A stretch of 64,000 nucleotides of DNA from contig NZ_CP012808.1 of assembly GCF_001307195.1 (NCBI RefSeq), forward strand, positions 992,001 to 1,056,000. The letters run 5' to 3'. The DNA is from Acinetobacter equi. GTDB lineage: Bacteria; Pseudomonadota; Gammaproteobacteria; Pseudomonadales; Moraxellaceae. A program made the position numbers and the translations under genes. Position 1 is the stretch's first letter. Every line of letters starts with the position of its first letter. The notes below the pieces were generated by a model. It ran no database searches. It had not been told where the DNA came from and was given only the letters and a program-made list of their open reading frames with translations. Positions 54,328 through 63,142 of the stretch are shown piece by piece.

Positions 54328-55164
54328 TTAATGATCTAAATGCTCTAAGTCTGTATTTTGAATAGGATTGCGTTTCCAATAATAAGGCTGAAATAATCTA
54401 AATAGGAGTCGTAAAGGAGTCATCCATACAATGCGGTTATAACTTTTTTTATTTGTCTTAATTTTATGTGCTAAAAACTTACAAACAGTTTCTGGTGGAT
54501 CAATAATAAATAAAAACAGGCGTTTCATTTTTTTCCAATTTTGTACATTTCCTTGTGTCCAAGAGGAAATGAGTAGATCTGTTGAAACCATGCCTGGGCT
54601 TAATGTTCCAATTCGAATACCATGAGATTTCGCTTCTTTGAAAAGTGCTTTACTGAAGTAACTAACTGCATATTTTGTTGTTGAATAAACAGTCATACCT
54701 GCACTCCATTCACCTTTACTGCCCCAACCCTCCATATTATAAATTTGACCAAATTTTTGTTGAATCATACCTTGTAATGCGACTTGAGATGCAAGAGTTG
54801 TTCCTAAGATATTAGTTTGAATTGTATTGTTTATTTCACTTTCTGGAATATTAATAAAATCCAAGGTTGCTGTGCATGTACCTGCATTATTAATCCAAAT
54901 ATCAACTTGTTTAAATTGTTGAGTTGCTTGTTTCCATAATGCTTTTAAGTCGTGGTGCTGTGTAATATCACAGCGTATAGCAAGAATTTTTGATTCACTA
55001 AAATTTTGAATAAGTTGTGCGAAGGCTACATCTAGCTGTGTTTTATTCCGACCAGAAATGACAACATTATAATTTAGTTTTAAAAATGCTTGAGCTAGAC
55101 CAAATCCGATTCCTTTACTACTTCCCGTAATAACGACACAGCCTTTTTGATATGAGCGATTCAT
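54328..55164 (-). CDS. SDR family oxidoreductase
   Basis: A 278-residue short-chain dehydrogenase. VVITGSSKGIGFGLAQAF binds NAD(P), with VISGRNKTQLD next, and WINNAGTCTATLDF, YNMEGWGSKGEWSAGMTVY and YSTTKYAVSYFSKAL supply the catalytic Tyr/Lys. LSPGMVSTDLL follows. The C-terminal extension (RLFLFIIDPPETVCKFL and later) is hydrophobic and basic, as in the NYC1-like/plant chlorophyll reductase branch of SDRs, and may touch the membrane. The substrate is unknown. The downstream gene in reading order is not linked. The DoxX-like gene lies 10 bases upstream, suggesting one operon. Confidence 0.8.
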   Translation of the reverse strand: MNRSYQKGCVVITGSSKGIGFGLAQAFLKLNYNVVISGRNKTQLDVAFAQLIQNFSESKILAIRCDITQHHDLKALWKQATQQFKQVDIWINNAGTCTATLDFINIPESEINNTIQTNILGTTLASQVALQGMIQQKFGQIYNMEGWGSKGEWSAGMTVYSTTKYAVSYFSKALFKEAKSHGIRIGTLSPGMVSTDLLISSWTQGNVQNWKKMKRLFLFIIDPPETVCKFLAHKIKTNKKSYNRIVWMTPLRLLFRLFQPYYWKRNPIQNTDLEHLDH

Positions 55165-55174
55165 ATAATTCTCT

Positions 55175-55558
55175 TTATTTGTGTATGTTTTGCTGATGTA
55201 TTAATAGATATAAAACAGATAGGCTAATCATTGCAAAGTTCATTACAACAGGATTAAATGCGGAAATTAAAGATGTTGGAAGTAAAAAACTAACAAGAAT
55301 AAAAAGAAAAATTAAGCCCAAAATACTTAAAAAATGTAGATATTTATTGGTCAAAAAAATAAAACATATGCCAAAAACAATCTCTATGATGCCTGAAATT
55401 TGTCCTGCAAATTTTGCATATTCATAAGATAGACCAAACAATTGCCAAATATAAATTTCATCAGCATTAATAAACAGCAATTTGGGTACAAGACCTTGAT
55501 ATATCCATAAAAAAGCGAGTGTTAAATTAATAAATTTTGAAACATTGATGTTATGCAT
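55175..55558 (-). CDS. DoxX-like family membrane protein
   Basis: A 127-residue protein with four predicted helices: INLTLAFLWIYQGLVPKLLF, AGQISGIIEIVFGICFIFL, FLSILGLIFLFILVSFLLP and VVMNFAMISLSVLYLLI. The topology and the WIYQGLVPKLLF start are those of the DoxX-like group (PF13781). Function is unknown. It is transcribed just before the SDR gene, and the 10-base gap implies joint expression. Confidence 0.8.
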   Translation of the reverse strand: MHNINVSKFINLTLAFLWIYQGLVPKLLFINADEIYIWQLFGLSYEYAKFAGQISGIIEIVFGICFIFLTNKYLHFLSILGLIFLFILVSFLLPTSLISAFNPVVMNFAMISLSVLYLLIHQQNIHK

Positions 55559-55759
55559 TTCATTCAGTATTTATTTTTAAGTATATCTAATGTTAGAGCT
55601 TAAACTTTGCTGTGTAAACCAACTAAATCTATTTACTTGAAATTGATTATTAAGTTAAAAAAACAAAGTAGTAACAATAAAAAACATAATAAAAACAGAT
55701 TGAAAGGCTATAAAAATCATTAATAAATCACACAAAAAATAAAGTTATATTGGGGATGT

Positions 55760-58700
55760 ATGAATAAAGTTTATAAACTAATGTGGTCAAGTATTCATGG
55801 GGCTTGGGTAGTTTGTTCTGAATTGGGGAAAAGAACAAAATCAAGTGGTATTAAAATAATATTAGCAACAGCAGCAGGGGTTGGTATCAGTTCAATTACT
55901 TTTGCTGCTGAATGTGTGGTTGGCGGAAATGGCACAATTGCAATTAACCAAAATACAGTAGCAAGTTGTACATTATCTAGCATTGCACCTGAAATTGGTA
56001 ATTCAAGTCCATATAACACGGGCTTTTTGGTCTACAGTAATGGTGGAGTTGCTAGAAGTATTATTGTTGAAAATGACTTAACGACGATTTTAAAAGGGGT
56101 TAATGGCATTAGCGTTTATGCAACAGCTCCATATTCTGCAAGTTCTACATTTGATGCTTCAGGAAAAATAATCAACTTAACCATGGCAGATGTTGATTAT
56201 GCTGGTATGCCACCGACTGCAACAAGTTATGCTCGTATTGGTGCAGGTATTTCTTATGGAGGAACGTTAAGTGTTGGTACACTAAATTTGAATATGCCAG
56301 ATTTACCTGCTGGAACGAATCGAGATACAAGATTTGAGCACTATGGCGTACTGACAGGTTCTTATAAGGACTCAGGAGAAAATAATACATCTAATGGGCT
56401 ATATTCAAAGGCGCTATTTGATAATTTAAATATTGCAATGAATTCTAGTAACAATACTGGACTACTTTATGGTTCATATCCTTTATTAGCTGGAATTCGT
56501 GTTATTCAAGGTGCGGGTTTAAATACAAATGTTGGGCAAGGAAGTGCAGGATATGTAGCAGTTAATGATAATTTAGATCTGAATCTTGTTGGCACAACAA
56601 ATGATGTTATTGGTATTTATATTTCAGGTTCAAGTCAACAAAATGCAGATGGTGAAGAAATTTTCCCAGAAGTTCATTTGAATAACAGTAAGATTAAAGT
56701 GGTGAGTACCTCTAGTCGTGCAAATGCAATTCGTTTAGGTAAAGATGCAGCTGTGGGAACAGGTGAAGGGCGGTTGTATTCTACTGGTCATATGGAAATA
56801 GATACAACTGAAGCTAAAAATAGCAATGCAATTGATATTATTTGGCAAGGTGCAATTTTAGATGCAAATGCAGACACATCAAGTACAGAAATTAAAGCTG
56901 GTAAACAAGCTATTCGTATTAGTGGTAATGCGAGTCAAGATACAGATCAAACTCGTACAGAGTTTAATAATTTAGTTATTAATAAAACAGAAACAGCAAC
57001 AGCTAATTTAATTGAAGTTGCTAGTAATCAAAAAGATTATATTTTTACTGCCCGTGGTCAAGATTCCTCAATTATTGCAAATACCAATGGTTATATTATT
57101 AATGTTGCAGGAGGTACATCTACACCAAGTCAAGTGACATATAACTTTGCAGATGGGTATATGCAAGGGCTAGTGAATAAAACAGCAAGCTCTACACTTA
57201 ATTTAAATTTAGATAATGCACGTTGGCAGCTTGAAAAAAATAGCCAAGTGAATACAGCTCTTTTTAGTCAGTTAAATTTAACGAATGCATCAGAAATTTT
57301 TGCATATAACAGTGTAACTGAACCATCTCAATTTATTTTAAGTGGTCAAGTTAACTCTAAAAACTCTACATTAAATTTAAGCAATGGAATTTTAGGTGAC
57401 ACACTCACTATTAATGGTGACTACTCTGGTGATAATGGCATTGTTGTTTTAGATACTCAGCTTGGAGAAGATGATTCACCGACAGATAAATTAATTATAA
57501 GTGGTGCTGCAACTGGCTCTACACAGCTTAAAGTGAATAATGTTGGTGGAACTGGTGCTCAAACAGTAAAAGGTATTCATGTTATTCAAACTGGGTCATC
57601 AGCATCTGATAATACATTTTATTTAGCAGGAAATTATGTCTCTGCGGGTGCATATGACTATTCATTGCATTTAAAAAAAGCAGAAGTAATAGAAGAGCTG
57701 TCGACAAATCCATTAGATAATTGGTATCTGGAGAGTGTACTAGCTGATACTGATCCTACTGATCCTACTGATCCTACTGATCCTACTGATCCTACTGATC
57801 CTACTGATCCTACTGATCCTACTGATCCTACTGATCCTACTGATCCTACTGATCCTACTGATCCTACTGATCCTACTGATCCTACTGATCCTACTGATCC
57901 TACTGATCCTATAGAGCCTCAACCAAAACCTCCTATTTATACACCTGGCGTTGGTTCTTATTTAGCTGTAGCCACAATGGGAAATACATTATTTACGTCT
58001 AGATTAGAAGATCGTGAGGGGGCAAGTCGCTTCCAACACCTAGAACAAGACAATGGTAATGTGTGGATTCGTGCTTATGGTGGACATCATCAATTTAAGA
58101 GCATGGGTGATCAATTAAAAACGAAAGGTAAGAGTTTTGTGACTCAAATTGGTACTGGTTTAGTTTCTTTAGGTGAGGAAGATCAGTATAACTTAGGAAT
58201 TATGGGGGGATATGCTCACTATAGTGGTGATACATCTTCACGCTTAACTTCTCGTGAATCAAAAGCAACTGTTGAAGGTTATAGCGTTGGTTTATATGGT
58301 ACTTGGTATGCATATCCTGTAGAGAAACGAGGTGCTTATATTGATACGTGGGTGCTTTGGAATAGCTTTAATAACAAAGTAGAATCAGCAGATTTTCAAC
58401 AATATAAGTATGATTCATCGGGTATTACAGCTTCAATTGAAGCAGGTGGAGAATATCTTTTAAATAAAAATGGTGATCAAGATTGGTGGCTTCAACCTCA
58501 GGCTCAAGTCATTTATCAAGGTGTTCACACAGATAGCTTTGAAGATGTACAAGGAGCGACTATAGATAGAGGCTCTGATAACTTTCAATCCCGTCTAGGA
58601 TTTAAAACTTATTTAGAAATACCAACAGAGGCAGGAAGCTTTAAGAGTTATCGACCATATTTGGCGCTGAATTATATTCATAATACGACTCCTTATTCGG

Positions 58701-58879
58701 TTGTGATTAATCAAGTTCAGTATGAGAATGAGGGGATGAAAAACTTAGGTGAATTTAAGCTTGGTATTGAAGGTTATATTTCAAAAGATAGCCAAGTTTG
58801 GTTGAATGCATCTTATGTTGCAGGTAGTCATAGTAATCAAACTTACCAAGGTAATTTAGGATGGAAATATAGCTTCTAA
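55760..58879 (+). CDS. autotransporter (type V secretion) with Asp-Pro-Thr repeat stalk
   Basis: A 1039-residue protein. An extended signal peptide region (MNKVYKLMWSSIHGAWVVC, then SELGKRTKSSG) precedes a hydrophobic signal ending at TFAAE. The passenger (about residues 50-660) is Asn/Thr/Gly-rich with repeating short strands, as in a beta-helix. Residues 665-715 are 17 Asp-Pro-Thr repeats, then PQPKPPIYTPGVGSYLA leads into the autotransporter barrel (about 745-1039), ending LGWKYSF. The passenger is probably exposed at the cell surface as an adhesin or similar. Its target is unknown. No protease triad was seen. Confidence 0.88.
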   Translation: MNKVYKLMWSSIHGAWVVCSELGKRTKSSGIKIILATAAGVGISSITFAAECVVGGNGTIAINQNTVASCTLSSIAPEIGNSSPYNTGFLVYSNGGVARSIIVENDLTTILKGVNGISVYATAPYSASSTFDASGKIINLTMADVDYAGMPPTATSYARIGAGISYGGTLSVGTLNLNMPDLPAGTNRDTRFEHYGVLTGSYKDSGENNTSNGLYSKALFDNLNIAMNSSNNTGLLYGSYPLLAGIRVIQGAGLNTNVGQGSAGYVAVNDNLDLNLVGTTNDVIGIYISGSSQQNADGEEIFPEVHLNNSKIKVVSTSSRANAIRLGKDAAVGTGEGRLYSTGHMEIDTTEAKNSNAIDIIWQGAILDANADTSSTEIKAGKQAIRISGNASQDTDQTRTEFNNLVINKTETATANLIEVASNQKDYIFTARGQDSSIIANTNGYIINVAGGTSTPSQVTYNFADGYMQGLVNKTASSTLNLNLDNARWQLEKNSQVNTALFSQLNLTNASEIFAYNSVTEPSQFILSGQVNSKNSTLNLSNGILGDTLTINGDYSGDNGIVVLDTQLGEDDSPTDKLIISGAATGSTQLKVNNVGGTGAQTVKGIHVIQTGSSASDNTFYLAGNYVSAGAYDYSLHLKKAEVIEELSTNPLDNWYLESVLADTDPTDPTDPTDPTDPTDPTDPTDPTDPTDPTDPTDPTDPTDPTDPTDPTDPTDPIEPQPKPPIYTPGVGSYLAVATMGNTLFTSRLEDREGASRFQHLEQDNGNVWIRAYGGHHQFKSMGDQLKTKGKSFVTQIGTGLVSLGEEDQYNLGIMGGYAHYSGDTSSRLTSRESKATVEGYSVGLYGTWYAYPVEKRGAYIDTWVLWNSFNNKVESADFQQYKYDSSGITASIEAGGEYLLNKNGDQDWWLQPQAQVIYQGVHTDSFEDVQGATIDRGSDNFQSRLGFKTYLEIPTEAGSFKSYRPYLALNYIHNTTPYSVVINQVQYENEGMKNLGEFKLGIEGYISKDSQVWLNASYVAGSHSNQTYQGNLGWKYSF
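57752..57904 (+). repeat. 17-copy perfect 9-bp tandem repeat (GATCCTACT)
   Basis: Seventeen exact copies of GATCCTACT run from 57752 to 57904, followed by a partial GATCCTATA. Each unit is in frame and encodes Asp-Pro-Thr. Perfect identity makes it a candidate for copy-number change by slippage, which would lengthen or shorten the autotransporter stalk without shifting frame. Confidence 0.98.
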
Positions 58880-59285
58880 GATTTTTTAAAAGGTTCTCTA
58901 TTTTTCCTCGAAGAGGGGGAGAATAGAGAACAAATATAATGTTGAGTTGTTTTTGTTATTTTTTATCAGCATTTAAATTTATTCATGCTTTTTATAAGAA
59001 TAAAAATACTTAATCTTTTAGATTTCTTTATTAAATGAGTAAAAATAAAAGAATTTATTTATTACAGTTGAATTTTTAATTAATTCTTTAATTACATGTG
59101 TTTATGGTGTTTTTGTAATTATTTGTTTCAAAAATCAAACGATATAGTCAAATAAAAAATAGAAATATATTTTAGTATCAATAAGGTGATAATTTGATAA
59201 ATAAATCACACTTTAATGGAATGTATATTTAACATTATTTCAATGATGAAGTGTATAAAACGAATCTAATGATAAGGAGTTTCTA
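58880..59285. other. intergenic region between the autotransporter and citrate transporter genes, with a hairpin
   Basis: The 406 bases contain a long stem-loop at 58893-58931: GTTCTCTATT pairs with AATAGAGAAC, and CCTC with GAGG inside. It begins 13 bases after the autotransporter stop and may terminate that transcript, although no T-tract follows. The remaining AT-rich bases hold no gene. AAGGAG at 59274-59279 is the ribosome site of the next gene. Confidence 0.6.
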
Positions 59286-60593
59286 ATGCTAACAGTGATT
59301 GGAATCCTAATAATTGTCACCATTGTGACGCTATTGATGGCAGGTAAAGTGAATCCAATCTTAGCGATGTCTATTATTCCGCTTATTGGTGCTTTTATTG
59401 CCGGCTTTACACCCTCTGAAATTTCAGGTTTTTTTGAGGCAGGAATTACTAAAGTAACAAAAGTTGCAGTCATGTTTTTATTTGCAATTTTGTTTTTTAG
59501 TATTCTCAAAGAGTTACATGTTTTTGATCCACTTATTAAAAGAATGGTCACCTTAACTGGTGGAAATGTTATTGTTGTCGCCGTTGTAACGGCAATTATT
59601 GCAGGGCTTGTTCACTTAGATGGTTCAGGTGCAGCCACTTTTTTAATTATTATTCCAGCATTATTACCTCTCTATCGTCAATTAGGTATGAGTCCATACT
59701 TGATGTTGCTTTTAATGGCAGGAAGTATGGGGATTATGAATATGGTGCCGTGGGGCGGACCGTTAGGGCGAGCTTCTGCTGTTACGGGAATTGATGCGTC
59801 AACTTTATGGCAAAGTATTATTCCTGTGCAGATTATTGGTATGCTCGGAATGGTTGTTTTTGCAGTCATTATGGGGATGAGAGAAAAACGCCGTATTGCA
59901 GCAGCTCATCTTGTAGGTACAACTCCTTTTGAAAAAGATTGTTTAATTACAGACTTTCCAGAAGAAAATAATGAAAATGTAAAACCTAAGAATTTCTGGA
60001 TTAATATTGCCTTAATTGTAATTGCAATTATTTGTTTGGCATTTGGTTTATTTTCAGCACCTTATGTCTTTATGATTGCATTATCTTTAGTTTTATTCCT
60101 TAATTTCCCGAATCCTAAAGAACGTATGCAAGCGATTAGTCGACATGCACCGCAAGCACTTTCGATGGTCGCAATTATTTTTGCAGCAGGTGCATTCTTA
60201 GGCATTATGTCTGAGTCAGGAATGCTTAAATCAATTGCTGTTGATTTAATTTATATTTTGCCAACAACATGGGTTGGTAGTTTACATATTTTTGTTGGAA
60301 TATTAGGTGTTCCAATGGATTTGTTTACAAGTACAGATGCATATTATTTTGCATTACTTCCAATTGTTCAAGAAGTTACTGCTACTGCTGGTGTAACACC
60401 TGATGCTGTGGTATATGCAATGGCTATTGGTAATAACGCAGGAACATTTGTTAGTCCATTTTCTCCAGCAACATGGCTTGCGATGGGACTTGCTGGCACC
60501 GAAATGGGTAAACATCTACGCTATTCATTTGGTTGGATTTGGTTATTTAGTTTCTTCTTATTAGCTATAGGCTATTTACTTGGTCTTTACTAA
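59286..60593 (+). CDS. CitMHS family citrate:proton/metal symporter
   Basis: A 435-residue inner-membrane transporter with about 12 hydrophobic segments. VIGILIIVTIVTLLMAGKVNP and SIIPLIGAFIAGFTPSEISG form the N-terminal half, GLVHLDGSGAATFLIIIPAL and MNMVPWGGPLGRASAV are the conserved CitMHS loops, and IGNNAGTFVSPFSPATWLAMG closes the C-terminal half. CitMHS proteins take up citrate complexed with Mg2+ or Ca2+ together with protons. It has a terminator and no two-component regulator nearby. Confidence 0.88.
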   Translation: MLTVIGILIIVTIVTLLMAGKVNPILAMSIIPLIGAFIAGFTPSEISGFFEAGITKVTKVAVMFLFAILFFSILKELHVFDPLIKRMVTLTGGNVIVVAVVTAIIAGLVHLDGSGAATFLIIIPALLPLYRQLGMSPYLMLLLMAGSMGIMNMVPWGGPLGRASAVTGIDASTLWQSIIPVQIIGMLGMVVFAVIMGMREKRRIAAAHLVGTTPFEKDCLITDFPEENNENVKPKNFWINIALIVIAIICLAFGLFSAPYVFMIALSLVLFLNFPNPKERMQAISRHAPQALSMVAIIFAAGAFLGIMSESGMLKSIAVDLIYILPTTWVGSLHIFVGILGVPMDLFTSTDAYYFALLPIVQEVTATAGVTPDAVVYAMAIGNNAGTFVSPFSPATWLAMGLAGTEMGKHLRYSFGWIWLFSFFLLAIGYLLGLY

Positions 60594-60615
60594 AAAATTA
60601 AGTAATTTTTAAATA

Positions 60616-60643
60616 AAAAGCCCTTAATTGATTAAGGGCTTTT
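60616..60643 (+). terminator. Rho-independent terminator after the CitMHS gene
   Basis: The arms AAAAGCCCTTAAT/ATTAAGGGCTTTT are separated by 2 bases. Confidence 0.9.
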
Positions 60644-60702
60644 GCTAAATAATTAAATATAGTTAAAATATTCTTAGAATTAAAACGTAATAGAAGATAA
60701 AA

Positions 60703-61215
60703 ATGTTTATTGCCCATTTGCCATCTGGTTATATTTTAGCAAAAGTACTTCAAAAAAAATTTAAAACCCTTCCTATACACTCGCATCTATTTATTACAGT
60801 GACAATGCTTGGAGCAATTTTTCCTGATATTGATTTATTTTATTTTTATTTAATTGATGGAAGATCTGTTCACCATCATCAGTATTTTTTACATTGGTTT
60901 GCATTTTGGATTCCACTCTTTTTTATTGCGTTCTTTTGCTTTTGGAAATCTAATTTTCAATCAAAATGGGCTGCTTTAGCGAGTACATTCTTTTTAGCAG
61001 CATTACTGCATGTTTTTTTAGATACATTTGTGGGTGATGTTTGGTTACTTGCACCATTTGTGATGGAGCCTTTCGCATTTTTTGAAGTAAGTGCACGTTA
61101 CCAACCTTGGTGGCTAAACTTTATTTTTCATTGGTCATTTGCTGTTGAATTAGTGATTTGTATGTGGGCTTTAATTATATTTATAAAAGAGTGTAAATCT
61201 AAAAGTCTTAGTTAA
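60703..61215 (+). CDS. YdjM-like membrane-bound metal-dependent hydrolase
   Basis: A 170-residue membrane protein of the YdjM/DUF457 family. Conserved His and Asp residues are spread along helices: FIAHLPSGY at the start, GAIFPDIDLF, SVHHHQYFLHW and LLHVFLDTFVGDVW. These are the putative metal ligands of the family, which is only loosely linked to hydrolase activity. There are four hydrophobic segments. In some bacteria ydjM is LexA-regulated, but no SOS box was seen here. Confidence 0.82.
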   Translation: MFIAHLPSGYILAKVLQKKFKTLPIHSHLFITVTMLGAIFPDIDLFYFYLIDGRSVHHHQYFLHWFAFWIPLFFIAFFCFWKSNFQSKWAALASTFFLAALLHVFLDTFVGDVWLLAPFVMEPFAFFEVSARYQPWWLNFIFHWSFAVELVICMWALIIFIKECKSKSLS

Positions 61216-61236
61216 AAGACTTTTAGACTATAGCCT

Positions 61237-61854
61237 TTATTTGTGTTGATGTATATTTTCTAAAGTATCAACTAGAGTTCGTGTCATTTGATCAATTTCA
61301 TAATTTACTTGATCATTAACTTGAATATTTTTCCATGTGGTTAAGCGCAGTGTTTCTGGAATTAAGTCGATTGAAATTTCATTTTTTTCTCTGTCAACGC
61401 GGTTAACAGTCAAGCTACATCCATTTAGACCAATAAAACCTTTTAAGAAAAAATATTTGATATTGCCATCAGGTATTTCTAAATCTATATGTAGGGTTTC
61501 GCCATGTCGTTCTAAAGAATTAACCTTTGCAGTTCCTTCAATATGTCCATATAAATTATGACCACCATTTTCAGCTCCAACTTTGGCAGAGCGTTCAATA
61601 TTGACATCATCTCCTACTTTTAAAAATTTAAGCGTAGTTAAGTCGAGGGTGAGGTTAGAGACATCAAAATGAACTTGATTTGCTGTGTTGTCAATTTTAG
61701 TGACAGTTAAACAAGTTCCATTAATTGAAACACTTGCTCCAATAAAAACGTCATTGAAAAATTGTTGATGATTTGAAAGGACTAAGCTAATGAAGCCATC
61801 TCCTTTTTGAATATCAATAATTTTTTCTAAGCCTTGAACAATGCCTGTGTACAT
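61237..61854 (-). CDS. ribE: riboflavin synthase, alpha-subunit type (E. coli-like)
   Basis: A 205-residue protein with the tandem lumazine-binding barrels of riboflavin synthase. Barrel 1 begins MYTGIVQGLEK and holds NGTCLTVTKID, and barrel 2 begins GHIEGTAKV and holds FIGLNGCSLTVNRVD and LIPETLRLTT. GGHNLYGHIEG carries the conserved His pair. Residue 2 is Tyr where most riboflavin synthases have the important Phe2. The sequence follows the E. coli RibC type (longer C-terminus). A second, shorter ribE may exist elsewhere, as is common in Acinetobacter. No FMN riboswitch was seen upstream. Confidence 0.85.
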   Translation of the reverse strand: MYTGIVQGLEKIIDIQKGDGFISLVLSNHQQFFNDVFIGASVSINGTCLTVTKIDNTANQVHFDVSNLTLDLTTLKFLKVGDDVNIERSAKVGAENGGHNLYGHIEGTAKVNSLERHGETLHIDLEIPDGNIKYFFLKGFIGLNGCSLTVNRVDREKNEISIDLIPETLRLTTWKNIQVNDQVNYEIDQMTRTLVDTLENIHQHK

Positions 61855-61948
61855 GTATTTGTTCCTAATTCATTTTACTTTGAGCTTAGAATGATTCTAG
61901 CGACTTTTTTAATGAAATTTAAAAAATAGTGAAATGATGAATAGCAAT

Positions 61949-61977
61949 AAAAAATCCCCCGAGCCGAGCCTCAGAGG
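61949..61977 (-). terminator. terminator of the msuE-sfnG operon
   Basis: On the minus strand CCUCUGAG pairs fully with CUCGGGGG through two G-U wobbles, followed by ATTTTTT. It lies about 35 bases after the sfnG stop. Confidence 0.8.
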
Positions 61978-62012
61978 AAAACTGAAAAAACTTATTATTT
62001 TTATAATGAAAG

Positions 62013-63113
62013 TTAAGCCGATTTATCTTGAAGAATTTGCTTTTGTTCCTCTTCAAGTTGGCGAACTAAAGGAAGCACTTTTTCTCCAAAATATTCAACT
62101 TCTTCAATGAAATGTAAGAAACCAGATAAAATAAGATCGACCCCAACATTTTTGAGTTCAAGAATACGTTCAGCAATTTGTTGTGGTGTACCAATTAAAT
62201 TCGTGCGAAAGCCATCGTTATATTGCACTAAATCTTCAAATGTAGATTTTGCCCAGTTACCTTCACCTTCGTTGCTTGCGGCACCAGCTTCACGTGTTGC
62301 ACCATGAAATGCATTGACTGCATCTTTATCTGCATGATCAATAATATCTTGTAGAACAGCTTTAGCTTCTTCCTCAGTATCACGAGCGATGATGAACGCA
62401 TTTACACCAATTTTAACGTGATGATGATTGGCTTTTGCTTTTTCACGAATATCATCAATTTGTTTTTTGATTTCAGTTGGTGTATTCCCATTGGTGAAGT
62501 ACCAGTCGGAAACGCGAGATGCCATATCACGTGCCGCACGAGAACTGCCACCTTGGAAAATTTCAATATGTGGTTTTTGAACAGGTTTTGGTCTCAATGT
62601 ATAATCTTTAAATTGATAATATTTCCCATCAAAAGTGAAATTATCTTGAGTCCAAACACCTTTTAATGAACGAATAAATTCTTCCGAGCGAGCATAACGT
62701 TCATCATGTTCTGGCCATGTTTCACCAATGGCATCAAATTCACCACGGAACCAACCGCTCACAACATTAATTGCAATTCGCCCATTTGTTAAATGATCAA
62801 TAGTTGCAAGTTGTTTCGCTGCCAAAGCAGGTTTCCAAGGACCAGGAAGAATTGCAGCAATAACCTTAAGCTTTTCAGTTTTTGCAAGAATGCCATGACT
62901 GAAGCTTACGGATTCATGTTGATTGTCAGCACCATAACCTGCCGTAAAACGGATTTGTGTAAGCGCATATTCAAATCCGCTTTTCTCAGCAGCTTGAGCT
63001 AAACGAACATTATATTCGTAACTCCAATCGGTTCGTTGTTTAACTTTACTCACAACTAAACCACCACTGACATTTGGAACCCAATAAGCAAATGTAATTT
63101 GGTGAGATGACAT
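62013..63113 (-). CDS. sfnG: FMNH2-dependent dimethylsulfone monooxygenase
   Basis: A 366-residue luciferase-like enzyme of the SfnG group, which cleaves dimethylsulfone to methanesulfinate during sulfur scavenging. Marks include FAYWVPNVSGGLVVSKV, LAQAAEKSGFEYALTQIRF, IAAILPGPWKPALAAKQLATI, NVVSGWFRGEF and GGSSRAARDMASRVSDWYF. It needs reduced FMN from a partner such as MsuE, which is encoded 29 bases upstream on the same strand. The start has AGGAAG 2 bases upstream and AGGA further back. SsuD is the closest alternative family, but the N-terminus favours SfnG. Confidence 0.9.
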   Translation of the reverse strand: MSSHQITFAYWVPNVSGGLVVSKVKQRTDWSYEYNVRLAQAAEKSGFEYALTQIRFTAGYGADNQHESVSFSHGILAKTEKLKVIAAILPGPWKPALAAKQLATIDHLTNGRIAINVVSGWFRGEFDAIGETWPEHDERYARSEEFIRSLKGVWTQDNFTFDGKYYQFKDYTLRPKPVQKPHIEIFQGGSSRAARDMASRVSDWYFTNGNTPTEIKKQIDDIREKAKANHHHVKIGVNAFIIARDTEEEAKAVLQDIIDHADKDAVNAFHGATREAGAASNEGEGNWAKSTFEDLVQYNDGFRTNLIGTPQQIAERILELKNVGVDLILSGFLHFIEEVEYFGEKVLPLVRQLEEEQKQILQDKSA

Positions 63114-63142
63114 CTTCCTGATCCTCTTAATTTTTATGTGAA

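Noticed and set aside
57752..57904. Possible CRISPR-like array
   Set aside because: The units are 9 bp and adjacent, with no spacers. It is a coding tandem repeat.
57740..57922. Minus-strand open frame of Ile-Ser-Arg repeats across the autotransporter
   Set aside because: It is the mirror image of the 9-bp tandem repeat, which has no stop in that frame. The plus-strand gene explains the sequence.
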